NCBI RefSeq assembly: GCF_003315135.1
Contig: NZ_QNRK01000032.1
Location: forward strand, 1 to 64,000
Origin: Roseiarcus fermentans
Lineage (GTDB): Bacteria; Pseudomonadota; Alphaproteobacteria; Rhizobiales; Beijerinckiaceae
Reading direction: 5' to 3'
Length of the DNA stretch: 64,000 nucleotides
The notes under the pieces are model-generated. The model ran no database searches. It worked only from the letters and a program-made list of their open reading frames with translations, and had not been told where the DNA came from. How positions within the stretch are numbered: position 1 is the stretch's first letter; each line of letters opens with the position of its first letter. The position numbers and the translations under genes were made by a program. Positions 8,395 through 18,292 of the stretch are shown here, piece by piece.

Positions 8395-8523
8395 GCGCGG
8401 CCGGTCGCGCAGGACGCCTGAGCGCCGTTGGCCGGGCCGAGTCAGGATCGCGACGCCGCAGAGCGCCATGCCGGCGAACCAGGCGAGCCGGCCCTGGCCG
8501 CCCGGCAGGCCGAAGAAGACGTC
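8395..8523 (-). pseudogene. Internal fragment of an Fsr-type MFS gene
   Basis: About 129 nt are closely similar to 12119-12247, the middle of the fosmidomycin-resistance-type transporter gene 3.6 kb away. On the minus strand one frame reads MALCGVAILTRPGQRRSGVL, against MALCGIAILTRLGQWYSGVL in the intact gene. Frames before and after are not maintained. It abuts the end of the PstS-like gene. This is a partial duplication or recombination scar. Confidence 0.8.
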
Positions 8524-8530
8524 GCAACCG

Positions 8531-9652
8531 CTACCTTATGCGCTCGATCTGATCGTGACTCAGCACCCAGACGTGCGCCGGCAAAGGGACAAAGTGGGCG
8601 TCGGCAAGGTATTTTTCGTTGGTTTCATCCGGCGCGATCGACCACAGCAGAAACCTGCGCAGCGCTTCCGCAACCTTGGGATCGGATTGTCTGGTCGAAA
8701 CGATCGCGTATTCATAATTGACGAGCGGATAAGCGTTTGCGCCGGGGGCGTTGACCAGCGTCAGGCGTTCGTCGGCTGGCGTGCGCGGCCACAGCGCCCG
8801 CGCGGCCGCGGCGATCGAATCGGCGGTCGGCAGAAGAAACGCGCCGTCGTAACTTTGCACCGCCGCGGTTCCCAATCCCGCTTTCTCGATTTCCTGATGA
8901 AAGCTGACGCCGACGTATCCGATCGAATAGGGAGTCTCACGGAGTTTCGCCACCACGTCGGTGTTGCCCGTGGCCTCCAACGCTCCCGGAACCGCAGGCC
9001 ACGCGACCGTGACGCCATAGCCGAGCCTCTTCTCCCACGATTCCGGGGAAACGAAGCCGATGCGGTTCTCCCACCGCTCGGTGGAAAACGTCAGATATTG
9101 AGTGAAGACAAACGTGTCGCCCGAGGGGTCGCTGCGGTGAATGGGCGCGATGTCGTTATGGGGCAGCTTGACGCCCGGATTGAGGGACGCGATCGCGGGA
9201 TCGTCCCATTGCCGGATCTTTCCGGTGTAGATTCCGGCGAGCGCGGGGCCGTTCAGCTTCAGAGTCTGATCGTTGAGGCCCGGGATATTGGTATTGATCG
9301 ACTGCGCGGAGATGGCCAACGCCACATTGACGATCTGCGGATTGCGCTTGATTTCGTCGTCCGACATGTAGGCGTCGGAAGCGCCAATCTGGACCGCGCC
9401 GGAAACCGCCTTCTCGATTCCCGCGCCGGAGTCGGTTGAATTGGCGTCGACGGCGACGCCGGGATGAGTCTTCGCGTATTCGTCGGCCCAGACCTTGAAC
9501 AGCGGATAAATCAGACTCGATCCCGTCTCCGTCAGCGTCAATTCCGCGGCGTGAACGGGCGCCATGGTCCCGAGCGCGAGGACGCAAACCGGGACCGCCG
9601 CGCGCATGCGGCCCGAGAGCCCGGTCGACGCCGGGCGGGCGGAGGAGATCAT
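8531..9652 (-). CDS. PstS-like phosphate-type substrate-binding protein
   Basis: 373 residues, with an N-terminal signal sequence (to about 36, VHA-AEL). The body follows the PstS fold: ETGSSLIYPLFKVWADEY, ANSTDSGAGIEKAVSG (TxSGxG phosphate-loop region), IGASDAYM, GPALAGIYTGKIRQWDDPAI, IHRSDPSGDTFVFTQYL and YSIGYVGVSF. It binds phosphate or a similar oxyanion in the periplasm. No PstC/A/B genes are nearby. Instead its ATG overlaps the stop of an MFS gene (ATGA at 9649-9652), so it is made with a secondary transporter. Confidence 0.82.
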   Translation of the reverse strand: MISSARPASTGLSGRMRAAVPVCVLALGTMAPVHAAELTLTETGSSLIYPLFKVWADEYAKTHPGVAVDANSTDSGAGIEKAVSGAVQIGASDAYMSDDEIKRNPQIVNVALAISAQSINTNIPGLNDQTLKLNGPALAGIYTGKIRQWDDPAIASLNPGVKLPHNDIAPIHRSDPSGDTFVFTQYLTFSTERWENRIGFVSPESWEKRLGYGVTVAWPAVPGALEATGNTDVVAKLRETPYSIGYVGVSFHQEIEKAGLGTAAVQSYDGAFLLPTADSIAAAARALWPRTPADERLTLVNAPGANAYPLVNYEYAIVSTRQSDPKVAEALRRFLLWSIAPDETNEKYLADAHFVPLPAHVWVLSHDQIERIR

Positions 9653-11151
9653 CGCAGGCTCCCGGGTTTGGCGCTCAGCGTTTCGAGATTCACGCCGGTC
9701 GTCTCGATCCGGTACAGCCAGGTGACGGCCGCGCCGAGCAGCGACGTGACGATCAGGCCGTAAAGCAGGGCCTGCGTGCCGATGGAGTCGAGCAGCACCG
9801 GGAAGAGGAAGGCGGTCAGCACCGCGCCGACCTTGGCGAAAGCCGCGGCGAAACCAGCGCCCTTGCCGCGGATCGCGGTCGGAAACACTTCGCCCGCGAG
9901 AAGGTAGGTCTGCGCGTTCGGACCGAGATTGGTCATGAAGTTGAACAGCATGAAGCCCGCGAAAATGAGCAGCAATTCCTCGCCGTCCGCGAAATACGCC
10001 GACAGAGACGCAAGGAACAAACCGACCGCGCAGCCGATGAAACCGAACACCTGGAGCCGAATTCGGCCGACCACGTCGGCCAGCAGAACCGCGAACAGGA
10101 TGCCGAGGATCAGCAGCGAGGTGATGAGCGCGGCGCCCTTCGCGGCGACCATATCCTGCAGGATCACGTCCGCGATGCTGCGGGCGTGGTCCGAGGTTCC
10201 GCCGACCGCCGCGGCCAATATGGTCGGCGTGAAAATTCCGATGCCGTAGGTTCCGAGATCCTGGAGGAACCAGGGAACCGAAGCGAGAATCGTCGCGCGC
10301 CGGTTGACGCTGTTGAACAGGGCGGCGAAGCTCTGTCCGGACTCGGCCGGGGATTGCGAAGCGGCTGCGGCCGCGAGTTTGATGTCTCCGGGATATTGCG
10401 GCTTGCGCACCAGAAGCCGCTTCGCCTCGTGCTCGGCCTTCGCGACCTCGCCACGACCAAGCAGCCAGTTCGCGCTCTCGACGATGTAGAAGCGGCCGAT
10501 CGTGACCAGCACCGCGGGAATGACGGCGCTCGCGTACATCCATCGCCACGCGCCCAGTTCGGGCAGGAGCGACAGCACCAGAAAGCCGATCCCGGTGCCG
10601 ACCAGCGCGCCGACCGCCTGGAATGCGAAGGCGCCCAGCACCAGCTTGCCGCGTTTGCTGCTCGGAATGTTCTCGGAAATGATCATGTGCGCGGTCGGGT
10701 AGTCGCAGCCCAGCGCGAGACCCTGCGCGAACAGGAAAAAAACCACCTGGATGTAATTGGTTGCGAAGCAGAGCGCGACCAGGAACGCCACGAAGATGAT
10801 CATCTCGATCACGAACATCGGCTTTCGCCCGAAGCGATCCGAAAGGCCGCCGAGCGTGATGGCGCCGACCAGAATGCCGAACAGGCTCGCCGCGCCGATG
10901 AGGCCGTGCTCGAAGGCGCCGATGTTGAACTCGCGCGAAAACAACGGCAGCGCGACGCCGGTCATGAAGACGACGTAACCCTCGAAGAACTTTCCCGCAG
11001 CGGCGAGCGACCAGATCAGCCATTGCATCCCGGTCATGGGGACGGAGGGAAGCGTCGTCCCATCGGCCCACATCGGCAATTCGTCGATATGATCCTGGAC
11101 CGTTCGCCTGAGCGTCGAATCGGTTCGGCTGAGAGATGCGTTGTCAGCCAT
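9649..11151 (-). CDS. MFS transporter of phosphate:H+ symporter (PHS) type
   Basis: 500 residues, 12 predicted membrane helices with a long cytosolic loop at about 225-275. The MFS motif A is GGLSDRFGRKP (loop 2-3). A segment LALGCDYPTAHMIISE (about 152-167) matches the DYPxxxxxxSE pattern of fungal and plant Pho84-like phosphate:H+ symporters. The second half carries LAGEVFPTAIRGKG. The 3' end overlaps the start of a PstS-like binding protein by 4 nt, which supports phosphate as substrate. Sugar or aromatic-acid transport is the alternative. Confidence 0.78.
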   Translation of the reverse strand: MADNASLSRTDSTLRRTVQDHIDELPMWADGTTLPSVPMTGMQWLIWSLAAAGKFFEGYVVFMTGVALPLFSREFNIGAFEHGLIGAASLFGILVGAITLGGLSDRFGRKPMFVIEMIIFVAFLVALCFATNYIQVVFFLFAQGLALGCDYPTAHMIISENIPSSKRGKLVLGAFAFQAVGALVGTGIGFLVLSLLPELGAWRWMYASAVIPAVLVTIGRFYIVESANWLLGRGEVAKAEHEAKRLLVRKPQYPGDIKLAAAAASQSPAESGQSFAALFNSVNRRATILASVPWFLQDLGTYGIGIFTPTILAAAVGGTSDHARSIADVILQDMVAAKGAALITSLLILGILFAVLLADVVGRIRLQVFGFIGCAVGLFLASLSAYFADGEELLLIFAGFMLFNFMTNLGPNAQTYLLAGEVFPTAIRGKGAGFAAAFAKVGAVLTAFLFPVLLDSIGTQALLYGLIVTSLLGAAVTWLYRIETTGVNLETLSAKPGSLR

Positions 11152-11287
11152 CGCGTTCTCCAGATCGCAAGCAAGATTGCCGTGACGCGAAGTTCGCAGG
11201 CCTGGGGACTTTCAACCCAGACGCGCCGCCTGCTCGATTCAAATGCTTTGGCGCTCGACGTCGCCGACGGCTGTCTTCGCGCCCGTG

Positions 11288-11306
11288 ATTGACACGGGTG
11301 TGACGC
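11288..11306 (-). promoter_or_regulatory. Possible degenerate PhoB box
   Basis: On the minus strand two GTCA cores (complements of TGAC at 11290-11293 and 11301-11304) are spaced 11 nt apart, as in the Pho box repeat CTGTCAT-N4-CTGTCAT. The match outside the cores is weak (about 9 of 14). It lies about 140 nt before the phosphate-type MFS/binding-protein pair. This is a suggestion only. Confidence 0.25.
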
Positions 11307-11357
11307 TCGGGCGGGCGGCGCGGCCGGGAACTGCGCCGGCGCGTCGGGCGGCGGAGC

Positions 11358-11377
11358 GCCGCTTGCGGCGGTTTTTT
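11358..11377 (+). terminator. Hairpin followed by T-run
   Basis: GCCGC-TT-GCGGC, then GG and six T. It has the form of an intrinsic terminator on the plus strand, but no plus-strand gene ends just upstream. It may shield the convergent region or be chance. The rest of 11152-11508 is featureless. Confidence 0.35.
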
Positions 11378-11508
11378 CGCGCCTGTCGTGCGAGTTCGCA
11401 GGCCGCGCCCCGTGACGGCGTCGCGGCGGCGCCGGCGCCGGGCCGCTCCCGTCAGCCGGCGGACGCCCGTGCGCCGGGCGCGCCGTGTGGGCTCGTGACG
11501 GCGGGCGG

Positions 11509-12726
11509 TCAGGCGGTCCCGCGCGTCGCGGCGCGGCGCGTCCGCGTCTCCGGCAGCAGCGCCGCCAGCATGCCGATCAGCGGCAGGAAGGCGCACACTC
11601 TGTAGACGAACACGATGCTGGTCGCGTCCGCGAGGACCCCGAGCACGGCGGCGCCGAGACCGGCCATGCCGAAGGCGAGGCCAAAGAACAGTCCCGACAC
11701 CATGCCGATCCGGTGCGGCATCAGCTCCTGCGCATAGACCACGATGGCCGAGAAGGCGGAGGCGAGGATCACCCCGATCACGGCGCTGAGCGCGATCGTG
11801 ACCGGCAGGGTCGCGTAAGGGAGGACGAGCGCGAAGGGCAGGATGCCGAGGATCGACCCCCAGATCACGGTCTTGCGGCCGATCCGGTCGCCCACGGGGC
11901 CGCCGATCAGCGTGCCCAGCGCGACCGCGCCGAGGAACACGAACAGGCACATCTGCGCGGTCCGCTGCGTCGTCTGAAAGCGCTGCTCGAGGTAGAACAC
12001 GTAGTAGCTGGTGAAGCTTGCGATATAGAAATACTTGGAGAAGATCAGCGCGGCGAGGATCGCCATCGCCCGGCCGACCCGCGCGGGGGGCGCCGCGTCC
12101 GCGGCGCGGGCGGCGCCGGCGCGCGGCCGCTCGCGCAGGACGCCCGAGTACCATTGGCCGAGCCGGGTCAGGATCGCGATGCCGCACAGCGCCATGCCGG
12201 CGAACCAGGCGAGCCGGCTCTGGCCGCCCGGCAGGACGAAGAAGACGACGAGCAGGGGGCCGACCGAGGCGCCGATGTTTCCGCCGACCTGGAAGATCGA
12301 CTGCGCCAGGCCGTGCGCGCCGCCGGAGGCGAGGCGCGCGAGGCGCGACGATTCGGGGTGGAAGATCGACGATCCCACGCCGAGCAGCGCCGCCCCGGCG
12401 ACGACGGCGGGATAGGTCGGCGCGAACGCCAGGGTGACCAGCGCCGCCGCCGAGATGCCCATGCCCACCGGAAGCGAATAGGGCGCCGGATGACGGTCGG
12501 TATACAGCCCGATCAGCGGCTGAAGGATCGAGGCCGAGAGCTGGTAGGCGAGCGTCAGGAGGCCGATCTGGGCAAAGCTCAGGTCGAAGCTCGAGCGGAA
12601 GATCGGATAGCTCGCGGTGAACAGCGACTGGGTCGCGTCGTTCAGGAAATGGCAGACGCTGGCGGCCAGGAGGACGGGCAGGGCGAGTCCGACAGGACCC
12701 CGGCGGGCCAGGGCGACAGGGGTCAT
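11509..12726 (-). CDS. fsr: Fosmidomycin-resistance-type MFS efflux transporter
   Basis: 405 residues, 12 predicted membrane helices. The start VLLAASVCHFLNDATQSLF and the segments SFAQIGLLTLAYQLSASILQPLIG, YTDRHPAPYSLPVGMG and GVGSSIFHPESSRLARLASGG are characteristic of Fsr. The family exports fosmidomycin and probably other small anionic drugs. It is divergent from an AraC-type regulator (12844) with a 117-nt intergenic region, a common arrangement that suggests local control. A broken copy of its middle lies at 8395-8523. Confidence 0.85.
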   Translation of the reverse strand: MTPVALARRGPVGLALPVLLAASVCHFLNDATQSLFTASYPIFRSSFDLSFAQIGLLTLAYQLSASILQPLIGLYTDRHPAPYSLPVGMGISAAALVTLAFAPTYPAVVAGAALLGVGSSIFHPESSRLARLASGGAHGLAQSIFQVGGNIGASVGPLLVVFFVLPGGQSRLAWFAGMALCGIAILTRLGQWYSGVLRERPRAGAARAADAAPPARVGRAMAILAALIFSKYFYIASFTSYYVFYLEQRFQTTQRTAQMCLFVFLGAVALGTLIGGPVGDRIGRKTVIWGSILGILPFALVLPYATLPVTIALSAVIGVILASAFSAIVVYAQELMPHRIGMVSGLFFGLAFGMAGLGAAVLGVLADATSIVFVYRVCAFLPLIGMLAALLPETRTRRAATRGTA

Positions 12727-12843
12727 GGAAGGCGTCTCCGTTCCCGGCGCCGCCAGCCTTGCCCGGCGCGGAGGACGCCCCTACTAGACTTTGGTCGACT
12801 GGCCCGCCACCGGGTCCGGGCCGTCTTCCTACGAGAGTGGGCC

Positions 12844-13701
12844 ATGCTCGAGCCGCACGCCGAAACATTCTTCGCCGAGGTCGGCCGGCCGGTGGTGGCG
12901 CGCAGCGCCGCCTATCCGGACGGCCATTCCATCCGTCCGCACCGCCACCGCCGCCATCAGCTGCTCACCAGCACGAGGGGCGTGGTGGTGGTGAGCGCGG
13001 CGGACGGCGCCTGGGTGGCGCCGCCACAACGGGGGATGTGGATCCCGGCCGGGATCACCCACAGCGTGCGCATGGTCGGCGCGGTGCGGGTCAACAGCCT
13101 CTATTTCGATCCCGAATCGATCGCCGGGATGCCGGAGCATTGCCAGGTGGTCGGCGTCTCGCCGTTCATGCGCAGCCTGATCGAGGAAGCGGTCCGGCTG
13201 CCGCGCGAATATGACGTCGACGGCCGCGAGGGCGCCTTGATGCGGCTCGTCGAGCACGAGATCCATCAGCTTCCGCATCTGCCGCTGTCTCTGCCGTTGC
13301 CGGCGCGCGAGGATCTGGCGCGCCGCTGCCGCGCCTTCCTTCGCCGGCCGGACGTGCACGAGACCATCGGCGCCTGGTGCGACGCGCTCGGCCTCAATCG
13401 CCGCAGCTTCACGCGACTGTTCCGGCGCGAGACCGGCATGACCTTCATGACCTGGCGCCAGCAGGCGTGCCTCGTCACGGCGCTGCCCAGGCTGGCGGCG
13501 GGGGAAACGGTGACGTCGGTCGCCATGGCGCTCGGCTACGACAATCCGGCGGCGTTCACCGCCATGTTCCAGCGCGCCCTCGGCGTTCCCCCGCGCAGCT
13601 ATTTTCGCGAGGCGCGAGCCGGAGACGACGCAGCGGGGAGCTCCGGGACCGGCGCGGCGCCCGCGACCCGGCGTCATGCGTTTCCGTCCGACCCGTGCTA
13701 G
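12844..13701 (+). CDS. AraC-family transcriptional regulator
   Basis: 285 residues starting at MLEPHAETF. The N-terminal cupin-type sensor (about 1-110) contains HRHRRHQLL and WIPAGITHSVRM. The C-terminal pair of helix-turn-helix motifs (about 170-265) has WCDALGLNRRSFTRLFRRETGM and the AraC signature SVAMALGYDNPAAFTAMFQRALGVPP. The Fsr-type pump is transcribed divergently, so it probably controls that gene in response to a small molecule. A long open frame extends upstream of the ATG but overlaps the pump gene. Confidence 0.85.
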   Translation: MLEPHAETFFAEVGRPVVARSAAYPDGHSIRPHRHRRHQLLTSTRGVVVVSAADGAWVAPPQRGMWIPAGITHSVRMVGAVRVNSLYFDPESIAGMPEHCQVVGVSPFMRSLIEEAVRLPREYDVDGREGALMRLVEHEIHQLPHLPLSLPLPAREDLARRCRAFLRRPDVHETIGAWCDALGLNRRSFTRLFRRETGMTFMTWRQQACLVTALPRLAAGETVTSVAMALGYDNPAAFTAMFQRALGVPPRSYFREARAGDDAAGSSGTGAAPATRRHAFPSDPC

Positions 13702-13777
13702 CCTCGCCCTGTCGAGGAATCCCGGCCGTGACGGCCGGATGCATTGGCCCTTCGGGGTCGCCAGGGAGGAACGATCG

Positions 13778-13984
13778 ATGAAGACGATTCGCATGGCCGC
13801 GGCGGCGGCGCTGGTCGCGATGATCGGGGGTGGGGCGACGCTCGCGACGACGGCGCCGGCCGGCGCCGTCGTCTATTGCAAGACGGTGGGCTATCCGAAG
13901 GGCTGCGTGGCGCGTCCGGCCGTCGCCCGACCGGTCGTCTACTGCAAGCGGGTCGGTTACCCGAAAGGTTGCGTGGTGCGTTGA
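13778..13984 (+). CDS. Small secreted Cys-repeat protein
   Basis: 68 residues with a strong ribosome site (AGGGAGGA) and signal peptide ([24 protein letters not shown]). The mature peptide consists of two copies of VVYCK(T/R)VGYPKGCV, about 26 residues apart, giving four Cys. Related one-repeat proteins are common in Rhizobiales and Methylobacterium. Function unknown; probably periplasmic with disulfides. Confidence 0.7.
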   Translation: MKTIRMAAAAALVAMIGGGATLATTAPAGAVVYCKTVGYPKGCVARPAVARPVVYCKRVGYPKGCVVR

Positions 13985-14156
13985 ACCGCCAGGGGCGCGC
14001 TTCGCCCGTCGTGGGGGGGCGCCTCCGTGCGGGCGCGGGCGCGAGCCGCTTCGGGCCGGCGCCCCTGTCATGCGAACGTCGCAGGCGGAAGCCGTTCCGG
14101 CGCCGCCTGCGACGTGCTATTCCGGGGCGACGCAAGGTTTCGGAGCCAAGAAGACC

Positions 14157-15689
<1,533 letters not shown>

Positions 15690-15843
15690 GGGCAGCGTGA
15701 GCGCCGCGCTGCGCCCTCGTCGCGCTCCCCGGGCTTCCTGATCGCGGGGGACGCGGCGACCTTAGCGGGCGCCGTCATGGCCGAGCCGATCGCGTCAGGG
15801 AGGACCACTCCCCGGCGCTCGCCGCCAAGGTTTCGGGTCGCCA

Positions 15844-16614
15844 ATGAAACTCATCTGCCTGAACACCTGGGGCGGCCGCGCCGGCAGGGAAAACCTGCTC
15901 GGCTTCTTCGACGCCCATCGCGACGCGGATTTTTTCTGCCTGCAGGAGATCTGGTCGGCGCCCTACGCCGGGCTCGAAGGCGCGCCGGCCGGCGGCGCGC
16001 CGCTCGCCCACGACGCCATCATGGTCACCGGCAAGCAGGAGATCGGCGCGCGGCTCGGCGGCCACGCGGCGTTCTTCCACCCGCATCATCTCGACGACTA
16101 CGGGCTGATGACGCTGGTCTCGAAGCGCCTCGACGTGGTCGAGTCCGGCGACGTCTTCGTCCACCGCGAGCGCGGCTACGTTCCCGAGGGCGACATCGGC
16201 CATCACGCCCGCAACGTCCAGTTCGTCACGGTCGCGACAGCGCGCGGCCGGGTCGGGGTGATGAATTTCCACGGCCTGTGGAACGGGCGGGGGAAGGGCG
16301 ACAGCGACGACCGGCTCGCCCAGTCGCGGCGGCTCGTCGCCTTCCTCGCCGGCCGGCGCGAGCCGTTCGTGCTGTGCGGCGACTTCAACCTCGCCCCGGG
16401 CACGCAAAGCCTGAGAATGCTGGAGGCGGCGGGCCTCAGGAACCTCGTCGCCGAATTCGGCGTCGCCTCGACCCGGACGCGCCTCTACCGGCGGCCGGAG
16501 CGATTCGCCGACTATGTGTTCGTCAGCCCCGGCGTCGACGTGCGCGCCTTCGCCGTGCTGCCCGACGAGGTCTCCGACCACGTCCCGCTGAGGCTGGAAT
16601 TCGACCTCAGCTGA
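15844..16614 (+). CDS. Endonuclease/exonuclease/phosphatase (EEP) superfamily hydrolase
   Basis: 256 residues: KLICLNTWGGRAG at the N-terminus with the early Asn, FFCLQEIW with the metal-binding Glu (about residue 38), GVMNFHGLWNG, LCGDFNLAPGT (Asp/Asn pair) and the terminal SDHVPLRLEF with the catalytic Asp-His. All core EEP residues appear present. The substrate may be nucleic acid or a phosphoester; no signal peptide. The last codons overlap the end of bamE on the other strand by 8 nt. Confidence 0.82.
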   Translation: MKLICLNTWGGRAGRENLLGFFDAHRDADFFCLQEIWSAPYAGLEGAPAGGAPLAHDAIMVTGKQEIGARLGGHAAFFHPHHLDDYGLMTLVSKRLDVVESGDVFVHRERGYVPEGDIGHHARNVQFVTVATARGRVGVMNFHGLWNGRGKGDSDDRLAQSRRLVAFLAGRREPFVLCGDFNLAPGTQSLRMLEAAGLRNLVAEFGVASTRTRLYRRPERFADYVFVSPGVDVRAFAVLPDEVSDHVPLRLEFDLS

Positions 16615-17083
16615 ACCGGAACAGCCCGCCCATCATGTTGCGCAGGAAGTCGGGTTCCGTGCCGCCGGTGGGGGTCGTGCGCGAGACGTAGTCGAACACC
16701 TTTCCGTCCTGCATGCCGTAATTGGCGATCCGGTCGACCTTGCCGCTCTTGTCGAAATAGACGGCGACGACGTGCTGGTCGGTCAACTGCGCCGGCAGGA
16801 AGGCCAGCGCGCGGTGGTATTTCTGGCCGATGTAGTACCAGGCGTCGCCGCCGACGGTGGACGTGGTCGACGGGGTCCCGAGGATCGCCAGCGCCTCCGG
16901 CTTGGTGGTCGCGCCGAGCTTGATCTGCCCCATCGACTCCTGGTCGACCTGATAGCCGCGATCGAAGTCGCCGTCATAACCGATGCAGCCGCCGAGCGCG
17001 GCGCCGAGCGTCAGCGCGCTCCCCAGCGCCAGCCCCCGCGCGGCGCGGGCTTTCGACTTGCCGCCCTTCGACTTGCCGCCCAT
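16607..17083 (-). CDS. bamE: Outer membrane assembly lipoprotein BamE
   Basis: 158 residues from the ATG at 17083, chosen because GGAG lies 7 nt upstream; an ATG at 17101 has no such site. A Lys-rich N-terminus leads to a lipobox LGAALGGC, so it is a lipoprotein. The SmpA/OmlA domain follows: GYQVDQESMGQIKLGATTKPEALAILGTP, GDAWYYIGQKYH and VVAVYFDKSGKVDRIANYGM. It is part of the Bam complex that inserts outer-membrane proteins. It is divergent from the cytochrome c chaperone gene, the usual Rhizobiales arrangement. Confidence 0.87.
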   Translation of the reverse strand: MGGKSKGGKSKARAARGLALGSALTLGAALGGCIGYDGDFDRGYQVDQESMGQIKLGATTKPEALAILGTPSTTSTVGGDAWYYIGQKYHRALAFLPAQLTDQHVVAVYFDKSGKVDRIANYGMQDGKVFDYVSRTTPTGGTEPDFLRNMMGGLFRFS

Positions 17084-17206
17084 TGCAACACTCCGGTTCA
17101 TCGCGCCCGTTTTGGTCTTGCCAGCGCGACCCGGGATGCCTAACCCATGCGGTCGAACAAATGCAAGGCGACGGCGGACGTCCGACCGTCGCATGAAGGC
17201 GCCCTC

Positions 17207-17752
17207 ATGATCTTCGCCCGATGGCGCGCGCGGCGCGCCAGCCTCGCCCTCATCGAAGAGCTTCGCGGCGAGATCGTGGCCGCCGCCCGCCGTCCGGCGC
17301 TCTATGCCGCGCTCGGGGCGCCCGACCGGGTCGACGGGCGTTTCGAGCTCCTCGCCCTGCATGCCGGTCTCGCGCTGCGGCGTCTGATGACGCTCGGCGG
17401 TCTCGGCGAGCCGATGGCGCAGGATCTGGTGAACGCCCTCTTCATGCATCTCGACGATACGTTGCGCGAGCAGGCGCTGAGCGATGTGTCCGTGTCGAAG
17501 CGGCTCTCCGCCATGAAGAGCGCTTTCTACGGCCGCAACGCGGCTTACGCCGAAGCGCTCGATTCGGGCTCGCGCGAACGGCTCGAAGCCGCGCTTTCGC
17601 GCAACGTCTACGGCGCGCCGGCCGGCGACGGCCATGCTGCGGCGCTCGCCGACTACGTGCTCGCGCTCGAGGCCGCGCTCGCGCGCACGCCGATCGAGGA
17701 TTTCGCTGCCGGCCGGTTCCGCTACCCGGACGGCGCGCTCGCCGGAGACTAG
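17207..17752 (+). CDS. Ubiquinol-cytochrome c chaperone family protein
   Basis: 181 residues from MIFARWRARR; an in-frame upstream ATG at 17147 is less likely. Pattern: ALYAALGAPDRVDGRFELLALHAGL, QDLVNALFMHLDDTLREQALSDVSVSKRL, MKSAFYGRNAAYAEAL and EDFAAGRFRYPDG. This matches the bacterial CBP3/UQCC1 family that assists cytochrome b/bc1 assembly. Only 3 nt separate its stop from the YceD/DUF177 gene. Confidence 0.87.
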   Translation: MIFARWRARRASLALIEELRGEIVAAARRPALYAALGAPDRVDGRFELLALHAGLALRRLMTLGGLGEPMAQDLVNALFMHLDDTLREQALSDVSVSKRLSAMKSAFYGRNAAYAEALDSGSRERLEAALSRNVYGAPAGDGHAAALADYVLALEAALARTPIEDFAAGRFRYPDGALAGD

Positions 17753-17755
17753 ATC

Positions 17756-18292
17756 ATGCAGGAGCCGCTCAGCCGCATCGTCAGGGTCGACAAGCTGCCG
17801 CGGGACGGCGAGACCGTGACGATCGAAGCCACCCCCGCCGAGCGCGAGGCGCTCGCCGGATTCCTCAAACTGCCGTCGATCGAGCGGCTGACCGCCACGC
17901 TCACCGTCCGGAAAGCGGCGAGGGGCGGCGCGCGCGTCACCGGAATGGTGCGCGGAGCGCTCACCCAGACCTGCATCGTCAGCCTCGACCCGTTCCCCGC
18001 CACGGTCGAGGAGGCGGTCGACGTCCGCTTCGCGCCGCCCGACGACGACCGTCCGCGCCGGCCGGGCGAGGCGCCGGAGGTCGTTTCGATGATCGGCGAG
18101 GACGAGCCGGACCCGATCATCGACGGCAAGATCGACCTCGGGGCGCTGGCGGCCGAGTTCTTCGCCCTCGGCCTCGACCCCTATCCACGCAAGCCCGAGG
18201 TCGCGTTCGAGCCCCCGGCCGAGCCGGAGCCCGAGGCCGCGGCGACGCCGTTCGCGGTGTTGCGCGGCGGCAAGCCGGCGAATGACGACTGA
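17756..18292 (+). CDS. YceD/DUF177 family protein
   Basis: 178 residues. Typical segments are PLSRIVRVDKLP at the N-terminus, VTGMVRGALTQTCIVSLDPFPATVEE with the conserved single Cys, DPIIDGKIDLGALAAEFFALGLDPYPRKPE and a Pro/Glu-rich tail. The family includes the 23S rRNA accumulation protein YceD. Relatives usually have plsX-fabH downstream; here the next gene overlaps by 11 nt and encodes an iron-sulfur protein. Confidence 0.85.
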   Translation: MQEPLSRIVRVDKLPRDGETVTIEATPAEREALAGFLKLPSIERLTATLTVRKAARGGARVTGMVRGALTQTCIVSLDPFPATVEEAVDVRFAPPDDDRPRRPGEAPEVVSMIGEDEPDPIIDGKIDLGALAAEFFALGLDPYPRKPEVAFEPPAEPEPEAAATPFAVLRGGKPANDD

